A stretch of 64,000 nucleotides of DNA, from assembly GCF_001864895.1 (NCBI RefSeq), contig NZ_MJGO01000002.1:1-64000 (forward strand), in the 5' to 3' direction. Source of the DNA: Curtobacterium sp. MCBA15_009. Lineage in GTDB: Bacteria > Actinomycetota > Actinomycetes > Actinomycetales > Microbacteriaceae. Shown piece by piece: positions 16,593-24,322 of this stretch (the first letter of the stretch is position 1; each line of letters opens with the position of its first letter). Made by a program: the position numbers and the translations under genes. The notes under the pieces were generated by a model. It ran no database searches, was not told the origin of the DNA, and saw only the letters and a list, made by a program, of their open reading frames with translations.

Positions 16593-17100
16593 TTCCATCC
16601 CATCGCGCCTGACATGGGTTGCCGTTTCGCGCGTAGGTGGCGGGAACGCCTGGCTTCCTACGCGCGGAACGCCTCACCATGCGCGGAACTACTGCCCGTG
16701 CGCGGTGGCCGCGACCGGCGACGGGCGGGAGGCGCGGTGCACGTCCCGTGCCGGGCCTCCCGTCCGGCGCGTGCGGACGTTCTCACCCATCGCGGCCGAC
16801 ATGGGAGGCTGTTTCGCGCGTGGGAGGTGGGAGCGCCTGGCTTCCGACGCGCGGATCACCTCACCATGCGCGAAACTGCTCGCCGTTGGCGGTGGTCGTG
16901 ACCGGTGACGGCCGGGAGGCTCGGCGCACGTCCCGTGCCGGGCCTCCCGTCCGGCGTGCGCGGACGTTCTCACCCATCGCGGCTGTCGTGGGAAGGCTTC
17001 CCGCGCGTAGGTGGCGGGAACGCCTGGCTTCCTACGCGCGGATCACCTCACCGGGTGCGGAACTGCTACCCACGCGCGGAACTGCTGCCTACGCGCGGTT
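16593..17100. repeat. 187-bp tandem repeat, three units, REP-like
   Basis: Units begin at 16593, 16780 and 16967, exactly 187 bases apart; the third is shortened near 17100. Each carries in order CCCATCGCG..., a CGCGCGTAGG core, GGAACGCCTGGCTTCC, an inverted CGCGCGGA core, further CGCGCGGAACTGCT cores, and the GGGAGGC...GCCTCCCGTCC hairpin. Open frames reading through it are spurious. This fills the 603-base gap between the LLM and SMR genes. Confidence 0.85.
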
Positions 17101-17457
17101 CTGCTGCTCCCCCGGCGCAGGGCCGCGCGGGGGAGCGGGGCGGGCGGGGACGAGCTTCAGACCGACGACGCAGCCGACGATGCCGGCGATGAAGAGCACG
17201 CGCAGGGCGGTCACGGGTTCGGCGCCGGTGGCCATGCCCCAGATGACGGTGAGGGCGGCGCCGGTGCCGGTCCACACCGCGTACGCCGTGCTGATCGGGA
17301 TGTGGCGCAGCACGTACCCGAACGCGACGAGGCTCACGACGATGGTGACCGCGAAGACCAGGGTCGGGCCCGGCTGGGTGAAGCCGTCGCTGCGGCCGAG
17401 CGCGGTCGCCCAGACGGTCTCGAGCACCGCGCTGACGAACAGGACGACCCAGGCCAC
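17089..17457 (-). CDS. SMR-family efflux protein, second subunit
   Basis: A 122-residue small multidrug resistance protein with four helices. It begins MAWVVLFVSAVLETVWATAL, with the membrane Glu14-type residue in ETVWATAL, and contains ISTAYAVWTGTGAA. GTG 17457 directly abuts the stop of the SMR gene before it (TGA-GTG). The pair probably forms a hetero-oligomeric drug/guanidinium exporter, as in YkkCD. The extra tail PARPAPPRGPAPGEQQNRA is unusual: its last seven residues and the stop codon are read out of the REP-like repeat core. Confidence 0.88.
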   Translation of the reverse strand: MAWVVLFVSAVLETVWATALGRSDGFTQPGPTLVFAVTIVVSLVAFGYVLRHIPISTAYAVWTGTGAALTVIWGMATGAEPVTALRVLFIAGIVGCVVGLKLVPARPAPPRGPAPGEQQNRA

Positions 17458-17772
17458 TCAGCTCACCACCTTGAGGCCGACGACGCAGGCGACCAGGCCC
17501 AGCACGAGGCCGATGCGGGCGAGGGAGGCGGCCTCCTGTCGCCGGAGGACGGCGACGACCACGGTCAGTGACGCACCGATGCCGACCCAGACGGCGTACG
17601 CGGTGCCGACCGGGATCGACCGCATCGCGAACGCCAGGCCGACCATGCTCGCGACCATGCCGGCGACGAACACGATCGTCGGGACGACCTTCTTGAAGCC
17701 GTTCGAGGCGCTCAGCGCGGTGGCCCACACCGCCTCGAGGACGCCCGAGAGGACGAGGACGACCCATGCCAT
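17458..17772 (-). CDS. SMR-family efflux protein, first subunit
   Basis: A 104-residue SMR protein of canonical length with four helices. It contains the conserved Glu in LSGVLEAVWATALSAS, VGTAYAVWVGIGASL in helix 3, and VACVVGLKVVS at the end. It is transcribed leftward from the control region shared with a TetR gene and followed without gap by a paralogue, the usual form of paired SMR pumps. The divergent TetR regulator and two operator-like repeats suggest induction by the exported compound. Substrate (quaternary amines, dyes or guanidinium) is not predictable. Confidence 0.9.
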   Translation of the reverse strand: MAWVVLVLSGVLEAVWATALSASNGFKKVVPTIVFVAGMVASMVGLAFAMRSIPVGTAYAVWVGIGASLTVVVAVLRRQEAASLARIGLVLGLVACVVGLKVVS

Positions 17773-17804
17773 GACAGATCCCCTTCCGTGCTCGATCTGT
17801 GGAT

Positions 17805-17863
17805 GTCGTACGACTGTGCGACATCGGCGCCCACGGTAGCACGAAGTCGTACGATCGTGCGAG
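17805..17863. promoter_or_regulatory. Two TetR operator-like repeats
   Basis: GTCGTACGACTGTGCGAC (17805-17822) and GTCGTACGATCGTGCGAG (17846-17863) are direct repeats 41 bases apart. Each contains an imperfect 16-base palindrome of the form TCGTACGAnnGTGCGA. They lie between the divergent SMR and TetR genes and are the likely sites for that regulator. Confidence 0.65.
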
Positions 17864-17871
17864 TATGAGGT

Positions 17872-18450
17872 GTGGCCAGGAGCATCGACATCGAGGACCG
17901 GCGCCGGGTGGTCTCCGAGGCCGCTTGCCGGGTGCTCGCCGAGGACGGCCTCGGCGCCCTGAGCGTCCGGAACGTGTCGGCAGCGGCGGGCCTGCCGCCG
18001 AGCACCGTGCGCTACGTCTTCCCGACGCAGGCGAGCATGCGCGAGCACACCATCACCCTCGTCTTCGACCGGATGTGCGAGCGCATCGAGGCGCTGCCCG
18101 CCGACCTCCCCGCACCGGAGCGGGCGCGACGGATCGTCGTCGAGCTGCTGCCCCTCGATGCCGAACGCGTCATCGAACTCGACGTCTACCTCGCCCTCGG
18201 CAACGCCGCCCTCACGGACGCCGCTCTCCGTCCCACGCTCGACGGCGTCGTCGGTCAGGTGCGGGCGTGGTGCGAGGAGGCCCTCGGGTTGCTCGGCGTC
18301 CCGCCGGGGGACCACGAGTACGAGGCGTGCCGGTTGCACGCGCTCCTCGACGGACTCGCGATGCAGGTGGTTCGGCTCGCTCCGGGGGAGTCCGGCGTCT
18401 GGGCGATCGACGTGGTCGACCGGCACCTCACGGAACTCACCCCGGCCTGA
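17872..18450 (+). CDS. TetR-family regulator of the SMR pair
   Basis: A 192-residue TetR-type protein. The N-terminal HTH includes VSAAAGLPPSTVRYVFPTQASM (about residues 36-57) with the usual recognition helix and YxxF-like turn. The ligand domain is helical with a Leu-rich C-terminus. The start is GTG 17872. It diverges from the SMR genes, and two direct repeats in the shared region are its probable operators. The likely role is repression of the efflux pair and of itself until a drug-like ligand binds. Confidence 0.85.
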   Translation: MARSIDIEDRRRVVSEAACRVLAEDGLGALSVRNVSAAAGLPPSTVRYVFPTQASMREHTITLVFDRMCERIEALPADLPAPERARRIVVELLPLDAERVIELDVYLALGNAALTDAALRPTLDGVVGQVRAWCEEALGLLGVPPGDHEYEACRLHALLDGLAMQVVRLAPGESGVWAIDVVDRHLTELTPA

Positions 18451-18454
18451 CTCC

Positions 18455-18600
18455 GACGTTCCGTCCCATCGCGCCTGGCATGGGAAGCCGTTTCGCGCGT
18501 AGGGGGTCCTTTTTTCCTGCCGCCCACGCGCGATTCTTCTCCCCACGCGCGGTTCTGCTTCCGACGCGCGAAACTGCCGACCCACGCGCGTCGCCTATCC
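18455..18600. repeat. REP-like repeat block
   Basis: CCCATCGCGCCTGGCATGGGAAGCC leads into a CGCGCGTAGG core and then four inverted cores (CCCACGCGCGA/G...). It has the same order of motifs as the 187-bp units but is diverged and interrupted by a T-run. It fills the space between the TetR and permease genes. Confidence 0.75.
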
Positions 18601-18601
18601 T
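18596..18601 (+). promoter_or_regulatory. -10 box of leaderless permease gene
   Basis: TATCCT ends six bases before GTG 18608, with no ribosome binding site between, directly at the edge of the repeat block. Confidence 0.5.
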
Positions 18602-18607
18602 GTCCCG

Positions 18608-19621
18608 GTGACGACGACCACGCCGCCGCCGCAGCGCTCCCGGACCCTGACCGGCCCCGGCCTCGTGCTGCTCGCCGTCGTCGTCCTGCTCGGGATCCGG
18701 ATCGCCGCGCCGAGCGTCGGCACCGCGGGGCTGCCGGACGTCGTGCAGGACTTCCTGACGCTCGCGATCAGCGTCGTGGTCGAGTCGCTGCCGTTCGTGG
18801 TGCTCGGCATCGTGCTGTCGATCGTCGTCGAGGTCTGGGTGCCGGCCGGCGCCCTCGAGAAGGTCCTGCCACAGAACCCCTTCGGGCGCCGCGCCGTGAT
18901 CTCGCTCATCGGCATGCTCTTCCCGGTGTGCGAGTGCGGGAACGTGCCGCTCGCCCGCGGCCTCATGCTGCGCGGGTTCACCCCGGCCGAGGCCGTCACG
19001 TTCCTCGTCGCCGCACCGATCCTCAACCCGCTCGTCATCATCAGCACGGCGCAGGCGTTCGGGTGGTCCGGGTGGATCCTGCCGGTGCGGATCGTCGGGG
19101 GCTTCGTCGTCGCGAACCTGGTCGGCTGGATCGTCGCCGCGCACCGCCGCCCGGCCGACCTGCTGCTCCCAGCGTTCGAGGCCCGCTGCCGTGCCACGGT
19201 CGGGGCGCCCTGGGCGCGCAACCGCTGGCGGGAGAGCGCCGCGCAGTTCGGCGGCGAGACCGCCACGATGATGCCGGCGCTCTTCGTCGGCGCGGGGCTC
19301 GCGGCCGCGATCCAGGTGGCCGTGCCGCGGTCCACCCTGGTCGCGATCGGGGCGAACCCGGTGCTGTCCGTCGCGGCGATGATGCTGCTCGCGATGACGG
19401 TCTCGCTCTGCTCGAACGTCGACGCGTTCTTCGCGCTGTCGTTCGCGTCGACGTTCCTGCCCGGGTCGATCACGGCCTTCCTCATCATCGGGCCGATCAT
19501 CGACGTGAAGATGATCGCGCTCCTCCGCACGACGTTCCGGGTCCGCTTCCTGGTGCTGCTCGCCGTCGTGTGCGTCCTGTTCGCCGGAACCGTCGGGTTG
19601 GTGATGAATGTCCTCGTCTGA
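18608..19621 (+). CDS. PF03773 (DUF318/YraQ-like) permease
   Basis: A 337-residue membrane protein with about eight to ten helices. The hallmark is FPVCECGNVPLARGLMLRGF (about residues 105-124), followed by FLVAAPILNPLVI. A second copy of the fold later reads SLCSNVDAFFALSFASTF. The family includes ArsP-type organoarsenical exporters and uncharacterised permeases. The next gene, overlapping by 14 bases, is the DUF1980 partner found with many members. That pairing and the partner's His-rich loop hint at metal or metal-complex transport, but no substrate is shown. Confidence 0.83.
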   Translation: MTTTTPPPQRSRTLTGPGLVLLAVVVLLGIRIAAPSVGTAGLPDVVQDFLTLAISVVVESLPFVVLGIVLSIVVEVWVPAGALEKVLPQNPFGRRAVISLIGMLFPVCECGNVPLARGLMLRGFTPAEAVTFLVAAPILNPLVIISTAQAFGWSGWILPVRIVGGFVVANLVGWIVAAHRRPADLLLPAFEARCRATVGAPWARNRWRESAAQFGGETATMMPALFVGAGLAAAIQVAVPRSTLVAIGANPVLSVAAMMLLAMTVSLCSNVDAFFALSFASTFLPGSITAFLIIGPIIDVKMIALLRTTFRVRFLVLLAVVCVLFAGTVGLVMNVLV

Positions 19622-20444
19622 CACCGGGCGCCGAGCGCACGCGTACCTGGGCCTCGGGTCCGTGCTGGCGGTCGCCGTCTGCACGCTGTGGCTCGCCCTG
19701 GTCGGGCACCTCGACCTGTACATCAACCCGCGCTACGCGGTCTTCACGATCGTGCTCGCCGCGGTCGCCGTGCCCGCGGCGGTCGCCGGCCTCGTCGTCA
19801 CGGCCCGCGGCGACGGGCACACGCACGGCGACGACGACCACGCCGACGGCGACGACGACCACCACGACCACGAGCACGGTGGTCGGCGCGGAGGCCGCGG
19901 CCGCGCGGTCCGCATCGTGCTCGGGACGGCCGCGGCGGTCGTCACGATCGGGGTCACCGTGTCGATGCTGGTCCTGCCCCCGACGACGCTGTCCGCCCGC
20001 ACCGCGCAGCAGCGGAGCGTGGACTCGGCGACCCTGTCGAACGCGACCGGGTCCGAGGCCGCGGTCTCGCTCCTCGGCAGCGAGGGCGTCGACACCTCGG
20101 CGTACGGCGTCAAGGACTGGGCGGCGCTCATCCGGCAGACCACTGACACCACGGCCCTCGTCGGCAAGCAGGTCCGGTTGACCGGGTTCGTGGTGCCCGG
20201 CGACGGCGGCTCCTTCACGCTCACGCGCTTCGTCATCAGCTGCTGCGCCGTGGACGCGCAACCGGTCGGCCTCGGGGTGGTCCCCGCCGAGGCCGGCGGC
20301 GGGACCGCACCCGAGCAGGGGCAGTGGGTGCGGGTGACCGGGGCGCTCGCGGCGAACCCGGACCAGTCCGCCGACGCCCGCATCGTCATCCGCGCCGCGG
20401 ACGTCACGGCGATCGCGCAGCCGGAGGACCCGTATGAGTACTGA
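19608..20444 (+). CDS. TIGR03943/DUF1980 permease-associated protein
   Basis: A 278-residue protein with two or three N-terminal helices and a soluble domain containing VGKQVRLTGFVV and LTRFVISCCAVDAQPVGLGVV, the DUF1980 signature with a conserved Cys-Cys. Between helices lies a His/Asp loop (about residues 70-90, eight His) able to bind a divalent metal. It overlaps the preceding permease gene and its stop overlaps the next start. In many bacteria this family is paired with a PF03773 permease, probably as one complex. Function is not established. Confidence 0.85.
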   Translation: MSSSDTGRRAHAYLGLGSVLAVAVCTLWLALVGHLDLYINPRYAVFTIVLAAVAVPAAVAGLVVTARGDGHTHGDDDHADGDDDHHDHEHGGRRGGRGRAVRIVLGTAAAVVTIGVTVSMLVLPPTTLSARTAQQRSVDSATLSNATGSEAAVSLLGSEGVDTSAYGVKDWAALIRQTTDTTALVGKQVRLTGFVVPGDGGSFTLTRFVISCCAVDAQPVGLGVVPAEAGGGTAPEQGQWVRVTGALAANPDQSADARIVIRAADVTAIAQPEDPYEY

Positions 20445-21840
20445 GCGGCGCGACCGCCGCCCGGTCGCGCACCGGTTCCACCGGCGGTACACGGCGGTGG
20501 TGCTCGTCCTCGCCGTCGTCGCCGCGCTCGCCGCCGTCGTCGGGGCGCAGCAGGGCCCACGGCTGCGCGACGTGTCCTACGACGCCTCCGGCCTGGTGTC
20601 CCGACCGGCGCAGCGCGTGATCCTGACGGCGAACCAGGCGCTCGAGCGGGTGAGCGCCGACGACGTCCGGGTGCGTCCGTCGGCGGCGCACACCGTGACC
20701 TCGAGCGGCAACACGATCGCCGTCGAGTTCACCGGACCGCTGGCCTACGACCGGGACTACACGGTGACGGTGGCCGGGGTGCGGGCGCCGGGGCAGCGTG
20801 CCACGGCGGACCTGACCGCGTCGATCCGGACCGGCAGCACCGACGTGCTCGCCCTGGTGCCCGGAGGTGACGGCACCCCGGACCGCATCGTCCGGCGGTC
20901 GCTCGACGCCGGTGGCGTGACCACCGTGCACCAGGCGGCGGACATCACCGAGTACGCACGGCTCGGCCGCTCGCTGGTGGTCGTCAGCGGGAGCGACGCG
21001 AGTTCCTCCGTCGACGTCGTCCCGCTGCGCGGCGGGGTGCAGGACGCGTCGTCGGAGATCGAGCACATCACCCTGCCGACCGCCCGGGGCCGGGTCACCG
21101 CGCTGCACGTCGCCGACGACGGGGCCTCGTTCGGGTTCGAGTACGCGGACACCTCGACGGGGCAGTCGCGCAACACCGGGCTCTACGTCGTCGACATGAC
21201 CGGCACGCACATGCCGACGGCGATCGCCGAGGACGGCAAGCCGACGACCGGCGCAGTGCCGATGACCGTGGGGCAGTGGGCCTACGTGCCGCGCACCGAG
21301 AGCGCGCTCGTCCGGACCGGTTCCGACGACCTCGTGCTCGTCGACATGAGCGGGCGTGCCGACCCGGTGCGGCTCGGCAGCGCCACCTACCTGCACGGGT
21401 TCGTCGGCACCGGCACCACGGCCGTGGTCGAGACCGGCACCGGCATCGTCCGGCTCGACCTGACCGACGGGGCGGAGTCGGCGCTGCAGGCGCCGGCCGC
21501 GAGCACCGACGCGCCCTACCTCGGACGGATCGCCCAACTGACGGACGACACGTACCTGCGCGTGCTGGGGGACGTGCGGTCGGACGGGACCATCTCGCCA
21601 CGGATCGTGCGCGTGGACGGGACACGGGCCTCCCGGCTGGCCGTCACCCTGCCCGAGGACGCGAGCGTCACGGCGGTCTGCCCGTCGCCGAACGGACAGT
21701 TCGTCGCGGTCGCGACGAAGTCGGCGAGCGACGAGCTGGTGAGCATCGTCGACGCGACCTCCGGTGCGCTCGAGGCGAGCATCGACGCCGCATTGGTGGA
21801 CTGGTGCGGCGCGCTGCCGTCCGGTGACGAGATCAGCTGA
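20434..21840 (+). CDS. Secreted or membrane-anchored beta-propeller-like protein, unknown function
   Basis: A 468-residue protein. One N-terminal helix (about residues 20-40, AVVLVLAVVAALAAVVGAQQ) is followed by an Ig-like region (about 45-135, ending VAGVRAPGQRATADLTASIRTG) that resembles a bacterial Ig/CopC-like beta-sandwich. About 300 residues of repeating beta blades follow, with phrases such as DDLVLVDMSG and ATSGALEAS. It overlaps the DUF1980 gene by 11 bases and so is the third gene of that operon. Topology suggests the bulk lies outside the membrane. No catalytic motif was seen. Confidence 0.75.
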   Translation: MSTERRDRRPVAHRFHRRYTAVVLVLAVVAALAAVVGAQQGPRLRDVSYDASGLVSRPAQRVILTANQALERVSADDVRVRPSAAHTVTSSGNTIAVEFTGPLAYDRDYTVTVAGVRAPGQRATADLTASIRTGSTDVLALVPGGDGTPDRIVRRSLDAGGVTTVHQAADITEYARLGRSLVVVSGSDASSSVDVVPLRGGVQDASSEIEHITLPTARGRVTALHVADDGASFGFEYADTSTGQSRNTGLYVVDMTGTHMPTAIAEDGKPTTGAVPMTVGQWAYVPRTESALVRTGSDDLVLVDMSGRADPVRLGSATYLHGFVGTGTTAVVETGTGIVRLDLTDGAESALQAPAASTDAPYLGRIAQLTDDTYLRVLGDVRSDGTISPRIVRVDGTRASRLAVTLPEDASVTAVCPSPNGQFVAVATKSASDELVSIVDATSGALEASIDAALVDWCGALPSGDEIS

Positions 21841-21857
21841 CGGTCCGACGCGGAGAC

Positions 21858-21905
21858 GACGGACAGGAGGCCCGGTACCAGCTGGTACCGGGCCTCCTGT
21901 CCGTC
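21858..21905. terminator. Perfect 48-bp palindromic terminator
   Basis: The 48 bases are identical to their own reverse complement, centred on CAGCTG, between convergent genes. It is the same element as 3759-3806 with a few substitutions. Confidence 0.88.
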
Positions 21906-21917
21906 AGGTGGTACCGA

Positions 21918-22964
21918 CTAGGCCAGCGTGGCCGCGTCGATGACGAAGCGGTAGCGGACGTCCGAGCTGAGGACGCGCTCGTAGGCCTCGTTGATCTGGT
22001 CGGCGCTGATGAGCTCGGTCTCCGGCAGGATGTCGTGCTCGGCGCAGAAGTCGAGCATCTGCTGGGTCTCGCGGATGCCGCCGATCGCCGAACCGGCCCA
22101 GCTGAGCCGACGCGGGATGAGGGCGAACGCCGGGACCTCGAGCGGCTCGGACGGGGCGCCGACGTTGACGAGCGTGCCGTCGACCTTGAGCAGGCCGAGG
22201 TACGCGCCCATCGGGATCTTCGCCGAGACGGTGTTGATGATGAGCTCGAACGAGTTCGCGAGCTTCTCGAACGTCTCCGGGTCCTTCGTCGCGTAGTGGG
22301 CCTTCGCGCCGTAGCGGAGCGAGTCCTCCTGCTTCGAGGTGGTCTGCGACAGGACGGTGACCTCGGCGCCGAGCGCGACGGCGATCTTGACGGCCATGTG
22401 GCCGAGGCCGCCCATGCCGACGACGGCGACCTTCGTCCCGGGGCCGGCCTTCCAGTGGTGCAGCGGCGAGTAGGTGGTGATGCCGGCGCAGAGCAGCGGC
22501 GCGACCTTCTCGATGTCGAGCGACTCTGGGACGCGGAGGACGAAGTCCTGGTCCACGACGATCGCCTGCGAGTAGCCGCCCTGGGTGATCGAGCCGTCGG
22601 CGGGGTCGACGCTCGTGTAGGTGCCGATGTTGCCCTTGAGGCAGTACTGCTCCTGGCCGGCGAGGCACTGCTCGCACTCGCCGCAGGAGTTCACCATGCA
22701 GCCGACGCCGACACGGTCGCCGACCTTGTGCTTCGTGACGGCGTCGCCGACGGCCGAGACGTGGCCGACGATCTCGTGGCCGACGACCTGCGGGTACTGG
22801 ATCTCGCCCCACTCGCCGCGGACGGTGTGGATGTCCGAGTGGCAGATGCCGGCGTAGGCGATGTCGATCTCGACGTCGTTCGGTCCGACGTCACGACGGG
22901 TGATGGTGGTCTTGACGAGCGGCTCGGTGGCGGACGGTGCCGCGTACGCGTTGACGGTGCGCAT
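21918..22964 (-). CDS. Zinc-dependent NAD(P) alcohol dehydrogenase, CAD family
   Basis: A 348-residue medium-chain dehydrogenase of the cinnamyl-alcohol/AdhA type. The catalytic zinc site is [14 protein letters not shown] with GHEIVGHV. The structural zinc cysteines lie in [15 protein letters not shown], and the nucleotide fold is [15 protein letters not shown] (about residues 180-194). It reduces aldehydes or oxidises primary alcohols, typically with NADPH. ATG 22964 is supported by GAGGAG four bases upstream; a longer frame adds only low-complexity sequence. It is monocistronic, facing a perfect palindromic terminator. Confidence 0.9.
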   Translation of the reverse strand: MRTVNAYAAPSATEPLVKTTITRRDVGPNDVEIDIAYAGICHSDIHTVRGEWGEIQYPQVVGHEIVGHVSAVGDAVTKHKVGDRVGVGCMVNSCGECEQCLAGQEQYCLKGNIGTYTSVDPADGSITQGGYSQAIVVDQDFVLRVPESLDIEKVAPLLCAGITTYSPLHHWKAGPGTKVAVVGMGGLGHMAVKIAVALGAEVTVLSQTTSKQEDSLRYGAKAHYATKDPETFEKLANSFELIINTVSAKIPMGAYLGLLKVDGTLVNVGAPSEPLEVPAFALIPRRLSWAGSAIGGIRETQQMLDFCAEHDILPETELISADQINEAYERVLSSDVRYRFVIDAATLA

Positions 22965-23093
22965 GGGTCTCCTCGTGGGGGAAGGGGGAGCGGACCGGGT
23001 GCGGCCCGTCTCCAGTCTGGTGGAGCGCGCCATCCGGAGGGAGGCCCAGGTGGGGCACCCCTCGTGCCGCGGTCGGGCGCGTCGGTGACCGGC

Positions 23094-23209
23094 GTCAGGC
23101 CAGCCGGGCCAGCCGCTGACCGGCGATCCGGGGTCAGGCCAGCCGGGCCAGCCGCTGACCGGCGGCCGGGGTCAGGCCAGTCGGGCCAGCCGCTGACCGG
23201 CGATCCGGG
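23094..23209. repeat. 39-bp tandem triplication of the glycerate kinase 3' end
   Basis: Three copies of GTCAGGCCAGCCGGGCCAGC... begin at 23094, 23133 and 23171. The last contains the stop and final 11 codons of the kinase gene; the others lie beyond the stop and repeat the same codons. Confidence 0.88.
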
Positions 23210-24284
23210 CGAAGCGCAGCGGGTCGGCGAGGGCGTCGTCCGGCTCGCCGGTGGTCTGCGTCGCCAGCACGGTGAGCGAGGCCGCGGCGTCGAAGTCGTC
23301 GAGCGGGGCGTCGATGTCCCCGGCGACGAGCAGCACCCGGGCCTCCGGCGCGTGGGTGGTCGCGAGCGCGCGCACCACGCTCGGCACCTTGCCGGCGGCG
23401 GACTGTGCGTCGTACCGGCCCTCGCCCGTGACCACCACGTCCGCGCCGTCGAGGAGCGCCGGCAGCCCGAGCACCTCGGCGATGCCCTCGGCCCCGGACG
23501 ACGGCGTCGCACCCCAGGCGAGCAGCGCGAAGCCGACACCGCCGGCCGCGCCCGCTCCGGGGGTCGTCGGGTCGACGTCGGGGAAGCACCGTGCCCAGTC
23601 GGCCAACCGGGTCGCGAACACGGGGACCCGGTCGGGCGTGATGCCCTTCTGCGGGCCGAACACCGCCGCCGCGCCGTCCGGTCCGAGCAGGGGCGACGTG
23701 ACGTCGGTGAGCACGACGGCACCGCCCTCCGGGAGACGGTGCAGGTGGGTCGTGTCGACGGCGGTGACGTCGTCGAGGAGCTCCGCACCCTGTCGCAGCC
23801 GCCGCGGCGAACCGACCGCGGGCTCGCGGTGGACGATCGCCCCGAGCGCGACCAGCGCGTCGGCGCCGCCGTCCGTCGAGGCGCTGCCGCCGATGCCGAG
23901 CACCAGGCCGGTCGCCCCGGCGTCGAGCGCGGCGGCGATGGCCTCGCCGAAGCCCCGGCTCGTCGCGGTGTCCGGCAGCGGTTCCGTCAACAGGGGCAGG
24001 CCGCTCGTCGCCGCGAGTTCGACGACCGCGCGGCCGTCGGGCAGCCGCAGCCAGGTCGTGTCGACGGGGGTGCCCGCCGGACCGGTGACCGTGACGGGCA
24101 CCCGGACCGCTCCGGGGAACGCGGTGGCGAAGGCGTCGAGCGTGCCCTCGCCGCCGTCGGCCATCGGCGCGAGCACGAGGTCGTCCTCCGGGCGCTCGGT
24201 CCGCCACCCGTCGGCGACCGCCGCTGCGACGGACGCCGCGGACGCGGTGCCCTTGAACGAGTCCGGAGCCACGATGATGCGCAC
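23172..24284 (-). CDS. Glycerate kinase, GarK/GlxK family
   Basis: A 370-residue protein with the family opening RIIVAPDSFKGTASAASVAAA, then PMADGGEGTLDAF, LGIGGSASTDGGADALVALG (about residues 121-140), FGPQKGI and VVTGEGRYDAQSAAGK near the end. It phosphorylates D-glycerate to 2-phosphoglycerate in glyoxylate or glycerate use. GTG 24284 sits seven bases after TACGGT, fitting a leaderless start; GTG 24293 is possible. The stop and last codons are triplicated downstream as a 39-bp tandem repeat, without changing the protein end. Confidence 0.92.
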   Translation of the reverse strand: MRIIVAPDSFKGTASAASVAAAVADGWRTERPEDDLVLAPMADGGEGTLDAFATAFPGAVRVPVTVTGPAGTPVDTTWLRLPDGRAVVELAATSGLPLLTEPLPDTATSRGFGEAIAAALDAGATGLVLGIGGSASTDGGADALVALGAIVHREPAVGSPRRLRQGAELLDDVTAVDTTHLHRLPEGGAVVLTDVTSPLLGPDGAAAVFGPQKGITPDRVPVFATRLADWARCFPDVDPTTPGAGAAGGVGFALLAWGATPSSGAEGIAEVLGLPALLDGADVVVTGEGRYDAQSAAGKVPSVVRALATTHAPEARVLLVAGDIDAPLDDFDAAASLTVLATQTTGEPDDALADPLRFARIAGQRLARLA

Positions 24285-24291
24285 GACCTCC

Positions 24292-24297
24292 ACCGTA
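24292..24297 (-). promoter_or_regulatory. -10 box of leaderless glycerate kinase gene
   Basis: On the minus strand TACGGT lies seven bases before GTG 24284. Confidence 0.45.
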
Positions 24298-24322
24298 GCG
24301 GCGGTCGGCGTGCTGCCGGGCG

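Noticed and set aside
16637-17839. Long plus-strand frame across the 187-bp repeat and SMR genes
   Set aside because: It translates repeats into Arg/Pro-rich sequence and runs antisense to two clear SMR genes.
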